Source: Candidatus Latescibacterota bacterium (GTDB lineage Bacteria; Latescibacterota; MWCZ01). Taken from it: DNA of 64,000 bases. The stretch is taken from positions 48,219 through 112,218 of the forward strand of contig JAKJDF010000011.1 of NCBI GenBank assembly GCA_022706085.1. Reading direction: 5' to 3'. The notes beneath the pieces are model-generated. The model was not told where the DNA came from, ran no database searches, and worked only from the letters and a program-made list of their open reading frames with translations. Below, piece after piece: positions 59,808 to 64,000 of the stretch (its first letter is position 1; each line of letters begins with the position of its first letter). The translations under genes and the position numbers were made by a program.

Positions 59808-60548
59808 CTACACCAGCGCGCAACCGTGGCTCGTCCCGATCCGCGTCGCACCCGCCCGGACGAACGCCAGCGCCTGCTCCCGCGTCCGGATGCCGCCCGC
59901 CGCCTTCACGCCCAGCCGATCCCCCACCACGCGCCGCATAAGCGTCACATCCTCCACCGTTGCGGCGCCCGAAAACCCCGTGCCCGTCTTTACGAAGCCC
60001 GCGCCGCACTGCTCGGCGATGATGCAGGCAACCGCCTTTTCACGGTCGGTGAGGAGAGGGGTTTCGATAATCACCTTCACCAGCGCCGGTGTGCCCGACC
60101 GCTGCCGGGCCGCCTCGACAACCCCTTCGATGTCCGCCGCCACCTCGCTCCACAGGTTTGCCTTCAGGATACCCACCGGCAGCACCATGTCGAGTTCGTG
60201 CACCCCTCGCGCCGCCAGCGCTTCGGCCTCGGCTCGCTTCACCTCCGGCAGTGTCGCGCCATGAGGGAACCCGACCACCGCCGCAACGGCCACCTGCGTC
60301 AATCGCACCCGCTCCAGGGCCTGCGCGGCGAATCGCGGCTGCACGCACACCGCGGCAAACCGGTGCCGTATCGCCTCGTCGCAGAGGCGGTCAATGTCCT
60401 CCGGCGTCGCATCGGGGCGGAGGAGCGTGTGGTCAATCAGCGGGGCGAGATCCACCGCGGGCGAAGGCGCCGCCTCAGAGGCCGTTTCCTCCGCTGCCAG
60501 CCGCCGCATCACCTCGGCCACGACGGTGCCAACCGTCTGGTTAATCAT
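59808..60548 (-). CDS. deoC: Deoxyribose-phosphate aldolase
   Basis: A 246-residue class I aldolase. IDHTLLRPDAT opens the barrel; VKVIIETPLL contains the Schiff-base-type Lys region, and GFVKTGTGFSGAATVEDV carries the second catalytic Lys; GVKAAGGIRT closes it. It cleaves 2-deoxyribose 5-phosphate to acetaldehyde and glyceraldehyde 3-phosphate. Its start overlaps the stop of the RpiB-like gene (ATGA). About 30 N-terminal residues are an extra segment. Confidence 0.94.
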   Translation of the reverse strand: MINQTVGTVVAEVMRRLAAEETASEAAPSPAVDLAPLIDHTLLRPDATPEDIDRLCDEAIRHRFAAVCVQPRFAAQALERVRLTQVAVAAVVGFPHGATLPEVKRAEAEALAARGVHELDMVLPVGILKANLWSEVAADIEGVVEAARQRSGTPALVKVIIETPLLTDREKAVACIIAEQCGAGFVKTGTGFSGAATVEDVTLMRRVVGDRLGVKAAGGIRTREQALAFVRAGATRIGTSHGCALV

Positions 60549-61285
60549 GCCTCACCGCCCATCCCGTCGAGGATTGCGGCGATTTCCGGCGAAATCTGCG
60601 GCTCCGTCGTTAACCAGATGGTTAGTATCTCCCGCATGAGTGCCGGCGCCACAATATCGGCACCCATGCAGAGGACGTTTGCCGCGATTCGCTCCCGCGC
60701 CGCCCTCGCAGAGGCCACGTCATTGCAGCAGGCAGCTCGCACACCCTTCACCCGGTTGGCCACCGCCGCCGCTGCGAGACCGGTTTCATCCACCACCACG
60801 CCCCAATCCGCCTGCCCGGAGGCCACCGCGCCTGCAACTCGCCTGGCGAGCAGCGCGCCCTTGCGCGCCGAACCGGGAACCCGCACCACCGCCTGCCCCG
60901 CCGCGCGCAACGCCTCAACCAGCAGCGGCTCTCCGGTGCATGTTGCCACGACCCCGACTGCAACACGGGCCGCGCCGGAAGCCGGCTTCCCGGCGCGCAC
61001 GGCGGGATGATCGTCTGCGGGGCGTTGCTGGCCCAGCGCGCTCGCCACGGCAATCCCGAACCGTGCCAGCGCATCCCTTGCGAGCGGGGTGATGATGGCG
61101 CCGGGCGCGACCCGGATGAGCGACTCGCCGCGAGCGTGCGCCGCGAGCACGCACTCCTCCGTCACCAGCCGCGGGCAAGTCGCCGGAGCACTCCCCTGCG
61201 GAAGGCGTTCCGGCTGTCCAGACTTGCCACGGGTGAGCGCCGCCTTCACCTCTGCTCTGAGGCGTTCCAGTTCGTTCGTATCCAT
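60545..61285 (-). CDS. RpiB/LacAB-like protein with N-terminal extension
   Basis: A 246-residue protein. The C-terminal half resembles ribose-5-phosphate isomerase B/LacAB (GQADWGVVVDETGLAAAAVANRVKGVRAACCNDVASARAARERIAANVLCMGADIV). The usual active-site Cys lies in the CC pair, and the DHAG-type His region is not seen. The N-terminal half carries RLVTEECVLAAHARGESLIRVAPGAIITPLARDALARFGI, a short module also seen in proteins of sugar and ethanolamine microcompartment loci (from memory, uncertain). No shell proteins are here. It is coupled to deoC and six bases behind a Gfo/Idh gene. Confidence 0.72.
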   Translation of the reverse strand: MDTNELERLRAEVKAALTRGKSGQPERLPQGSAPATCPRLVTEECVLAAHARGESLIRVAPGAIITPLARDALARFGIAVASALGQQRPADDHPAVRAGKPASGAARVAVGVVATCTGEPLLVEALRAAGQAVVRVPGSARKGALLARRVAGAVASGQADWGVVVDETGLAAAAVANRVKGVRAACCNDVASARAARERIAANVLCMGADIVAPALMREILTIWLTTEPQISPEIAAILDGMGGEA

Positions 61286-61291
61286 CGCTGT

Positions 61292-62284
61292 CTAGAAGCT
61301 GTACTCCCCGAGAATCGCAAGGGCAATCTGCTGGGCGCGAAGACCGTCCGTGATCGTCGCGCGGGTCTGTTTCCGACCCTCTTCCGCTGCCTTCACAAAA
61401 TCCACCAGCTGCGCTTCATACATGTTCCACTTCTTGAACGGGTGCACTTCGCGTCGGCCTCCCTCGTGTTTCGTCACGAGATATCCGAATTCGTCGCGAT
61501 TGAGGCCCACCGGCGGATCGTTATCGGGGTCGGAGAAGTAGAGGATGCCTTTCGGACCGAGCACGTTGTGCAGTCCGCCTGAACGCACGCCGGAGGGCAT
61601 CCCCCAGGAATTCAGCACGGTGTGGCGGTCACCGGATGCGAATTCGATGATGGCGGTGCCGGTATCAAGCGCGGTGTTGATCGGGTGCAGGCGCACCATG
61701 GAGCCGACCACGCGGGTGGGTTCGCCCCACATGCAGCGCAGAAAATCGTAGTTGTGCACCATGCCGTCGAGCATCGGCCCGCCGCCCTGATCCGCCTGGT
61801 TGAAGAACGAACTGCCGGGGCCCGGGCCTCCGCCGGCCATCCACCAGACCACCGGCCTGCCGATGACACCCGCCTCGATGAGCTCCCTGAACTTGCCCCA
61901 CTCCGGGCAGTAGCGGCGCACGAAGCCGATCTGCGCGACAATGCCGGCCTCTTCCACAAGGCGGACGGCCTCGTAGGAGTCCGCCAGGGTGCGGGAGAGC
62001 GGCTTTTCGGTGAACAGCGGCTTGCGTGCGTTACATGCGGCGCGGATGCCCTCCAGATGCACGAACTGCGGGGTGCACACCACCACCGCGTCCACCTCCG
62101 GGTGATCCGCCACGGCCTGCGCGGAGGACACGATGTGCGGGATGCCGTAGCGCTGCTGACGCTCCTTCATCGTGTCCGGGTTGATATCGTACATGGCGGT
62201 GACGGGGATGCCGTGCTTCTGTGCGGCGTCGAGGTGCGCGCCGGCGATGCCGCCGACACCGATGAAACCGAGGCGAACAGGCAT
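61292..62284 (-). CDS. Gfo/Idh/MocA-family dehydrogenase
   Basis: A 330-residue enzyme with the intact nucleotide loop GFIGVGGIAGAHL and the family motif FTEKPLSRTL. C-terminal catalytic features are GGGPMLDGMVHNYDFLRCM, containing the D...H pair of inositol-dehydrogenase-like members. It likely oxidises a sugar or polyol hydroxyl with NAD(P). The ATG at 62284 has AAGGAG eight bases upstream. It heads the dehydrogenase-RpiB-DeoC unit. Confidence 0.9.
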   Translation of the reverse strand: MPVRLGFIGVGGIAGAHLDAAQKHGIPVTAMYDINPDTMKERQQRYGIPHIVSSAQAVADHPEVDAVVVCTPQFVHLEGIRAACNARKPLFTEKPLSRTLADSYEAVRLVEEAGIVAQIGFVRRYCPEWGKFRELIEAGVIGRPVVWWMAGGGPGPGSSFFNQADQGGGPMLDGMVHNYDFLRCMWGEPTRVVGSMVRLHPINTALDTGTAIIEFASGDRHTVLNSWGMPSGVRSGGLHNVLGPKGILYFSDPDNDPPVGLNRDEFGYLVTKHEGGRREVHPFKKWNMYEAQLVDFVKAAEEGRKQTRATITDGLRAQQIALAILGEYSF

Positions 62285-62890
62285 GGGAAACGCTCCTTGC
62301 ATGAGATGCGGAACACGTTGGCTGTGTGCGATTCAAAACGGAAGATACGGCTGCCGGGCGGTGTGACCCAAAAGGTTGAACACTACGGACGGCGGCCGGA
62401 CCTTCCCCGGGTTACCTGACACAGGCAAGGAGGCGTCTTCGTGTCAAGGGTTTTCGCGAAAATGTTCCAATCGGGGTACGGGTTTTTTGGGGAAGGCGAA
62501 AGGGGCGCACGCGAAGAACGCGACCGGGGGTGCTATGGGGAGAAGAAGGGAAAACATCACGCACGCGAAGAACGCGAAGGGCACGAAGAGGGGGGGGCAG
62601 GGGTTCACGCGAAGCCGCGAAGGACGCGAAGAAAAGGGCAGGGCGGGTGCAGGGGCGCACCCGTGGGTGATTATGCCACGAAGCTACCCGGCCGCACGCA
62701 ACCGGCAGGAGTGGCAAGAATGACACAAGCGAAACACGATCTTCGCGTCATGGGTTTCCGCGCAGAAGTTGCAAATTTGCACCTAAGGGGCTTTGCGCCG
62801 ACACTGGAAACCCCGACGGCCGAACACCAGTTGCACATTCCATTCTTTTCGGAGTAAGGTGTAATGTGTCGGCGCCTGAGGGAGACGCAC
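62285..62890. other. Long intergenic region with CGCGAAG repeats
   Basis: This 606-base divergent gap holds degenerate ACGCGAAGAACGCGAAGG units at 62508-62523, 62562-62580 and 62605-62638. The remainder, up to the HNH gene, shows no recognised gene; a small open frame at 62718 has no good start. Confidence 0.55.
62508..62638 (+). repeat. Degenerate CGCGAAG repeat cluster
   Basis: Three units of CACGCGAAGNNCGCGAAGG separated by A/G-rich spacers, of a type widespread in intergenic DNA of high-GC bacteria. Confidence 0.7.
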
Positions 62891-63655
62891 ATGACAGGGG
62901 AAAACTGGACAAGAGACCAACTACTGGTGGCGCTGAGCTTGTATTTGCGCACGCCGTTCGGCAAGCTGCACGCCCGAAATCCCGAGATAATTGCCCTTGC
63001 GGGGAGGATTGGCCGTTCGCCGTCCGCGGTCGCAATGAAGTGCTGCAATTTCGCGAGCCTCGACGCCACACACAGCGCACGGGGCGTGAAAGGTCTCGGC
63101 AACGCGAGCGCCGCTGACAAAGAAGCTTGGAACGCCTTCCTTTCGAATCCAGTTTCCTTCGTCGAACAAATGGAAACTGCGAAGATGAAGTTGTGTGCAG
63201 AACCCGTTGCGCCTCCTGAGGAGAGACCGTCTGATGAACCGAACGGTCCTACGGAAACATTCTCGGTTCAGAAAGTTCGGCTCATACAAAGCTTCTTTCG
63301 TGCCACCGTGTTGACAAGCTACGATTCATCCTGCGCGATTTGTGGAATCAACCTTCCGGAACTCGTGGTCGCGAGTCACATCATTCCGTGGAGCCAGAAT
63401 GTCATTAGGCGTGCCGACCCTACAAATGGGATCGCGCTCTGCGCATTACATGACCAAGCATTTGATCGTGGGTTGCTGACAATCGGCCGTGATTTTGCTG
63501 TGGTCATCTCGAAGCGCATGGCTTACGAGCCGTGCTCGAAGATGCACAGAATGGCACTTCTGGACATCGAAGGGACAAGAATAACGCTTCCATCGCGTTT
63601 CTGGCCAGACGCCGCCGCTTTGGAATACCATCGCAAGTTCGTGTTCTCTGCCTAG
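62891..63655 (+). CDS. HNH endonuclease
   Basis: A 254-residue protein. The C-terminal HNH_2-type nuclease domain has C148-AIC (zinc), VASHIIPWS (His163 of the HNH), NGIALCALHDQAFDRGLLTI. The N-terminal 60 residues (WTRDQLLVALSLYL..., IGRSPSAVAMKCCNFASLD) resemble the DNA-recognition helices seen before HNH domains in restriction-like nucleases. The start has GGGAG six bases upstream. It looks lower in GC than upstream genes, consistent with transfer; no methylase is in the window. Confidence 0.87.
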   Translation: MTGENWTRDQLLVALSLYLRTPFGKLHARNPEIIALAGRIGRSPSAVAMKCCNFASLDATHSARGVKGLGNASAADKEAWNAFLSNPVSFVEQMETAKMKLCAEPVAPPEERPSDEPNGPTETFSVQKVRLIQSFFRATVLTSYDSSCAICGINLPELVVASHIIPWSQNVIRRADPTNGIALCALHDQAFDRGLLTIGRDFAVVISKRMAYEPCSKMHRMALLDIEGTRITLPSRFWPDAAALEYHRKFVFSA

Positions 63656-64000
63656 TCGCCGAAATGGCTTGCTCGCGACAGCCGGTCCTTTGGAACGCAA
63701 GGGAACTATGGCCACTGAAAGCCAACACACGTTCATCCCACCTCATGGGAACTACTAAGCGCTCCTCACCTAAAGAAAGAGCGAGGTACGTCGGAAGGCT
63801 GGAAACACCTCGGACGAGGATCTCTCAGTCTACCGGGGGTTTGGGAAACCCGGACGGCGGATGTGCTGGCCAACATCGCACTGTGAATCATGCACCAGAC
63901 GAACTACCTTGTATAGGAAACTCGGTGGAAGACGTTCTGCCGCCCGTCGAAGGGTAAGGGCCCCCCCCCCATCCGTGGGGTACTCCCGCGGGAGCGTGGT
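63656..64000. other. Unassigned 3' end of window, possible structured RNA
   Basis: No convincing coding sequence was found. Two hairpins are readable: CGAGGT (63782-63787) with ACCTCG (63807-63812), and GGGTTT (63837-63842) with AAACCC (63846-63851). A run of ten C lies at 63961-63970, 30 bases from the end, and could mark an assembly edge. A group II intron 5' domain is one thought; evidence is thin. Confidence 0.3.

Noticed and set aside
63532..63957. Plus-strand frame after the HNH nuclease
   Set aside because: Begins inside the HNH gene in another frame; no motif; the 3' part looks structured rather than coding.

Overview
The window looks like a chromosomal segment of an uncultured, high-GC, probably Gram-negative bacterium. 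The first gene ends in a FlgD/T9SS-like C-terminal sorting domain. SPOR and Slt cell-wall proteins, lipoproteins, a DUF5916-like outer-membrane protein, several sulfatases and paired URO-D and Gfo/Idh genes add to this picture. Together they suggest the FCB/Latescibacteria-like end of the tree (inference; there is no rRNA or ribosomal protein to settle it). No tRNA, rRNA, CRISPR array or complete classical IS was seen.

Layout. 95-3784: a threefold-repeated, secreted beta-helix protein with a clear promoter. 4433-5576: a HepT/MntA toxin-antitoxin pair between two 182-bp direct repeats. 5702-9115: a response regulator and a Memo-AMMECR1 fusion in one operon, divergent from a histone-deacetylase-like enzyme. 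9409-18289: a co-directional run of metabolic and glycan genes (carbon-nitrogen hydrolase, sulfatase, URO-D, alpha/beta hydrolase, polysaccharide deacetylase, beta-propeller, Kelch protein). 18460-21754: an atypical, apparently lower-GC stretch (unknown protein, sugar amidotransferase, methyltransferase, membrane protein) bordered by a remnant of a URO-D gene. 21853-25876: URO-D, lipoprotein, orphan hrcA with CIRCE and promoter, and M28 peptidase. 26126-26723: a lipoprotein gene broken by a frameshift in a G6 run.

27182-34268 is a leftward mutS - MshEN miniprotein - response regulator - mutL - tyrosine phosphatase - DUF3108 - SPOR cluster. It is followed by flavodiiron protein, DUF5916-like protein, Slt transglycosylase and PHP phosphoesterase. 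41162-62284 is a long accessory carbohydrate region: two Gfo/Idh dehydrogenases, D-lyxose isomerase, GH2, two further beta-propeller paralogues, TIM-barrel-like proteins, a sulfatase, FAD oxidoreductase, MBL hydrolase, CehA-type hydrolase, and DeoC with an RpiB-like protein. It is interrupted by GrpB, a RAYT transposase with REP-like palindromes, and a HigBA module. The window ends with an HNH nuclease and an unexplained, possibly structured stretch.

Intergenic space is unusually rich in small dispersed repeats. The main family is a 20-bp palindrome resembling neisserial dRS3 (14 copies, often in inverted pairs about 100-140 bp apart). Others are CATTCTGA...GAAGAATCTC units, CGACGACCGG hairpins, GGTAGGGC palindromes, CGCGAAG units and REP-like palindromes beside the RAYT. 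Some have entered genes: one supplies the stop codon of the response regulator, another lies in frame inside slt. Gene starts below were chosen from Shine-Dalgarno spacing and signal peptides; all family calls come from reading motifs, not from database searches.
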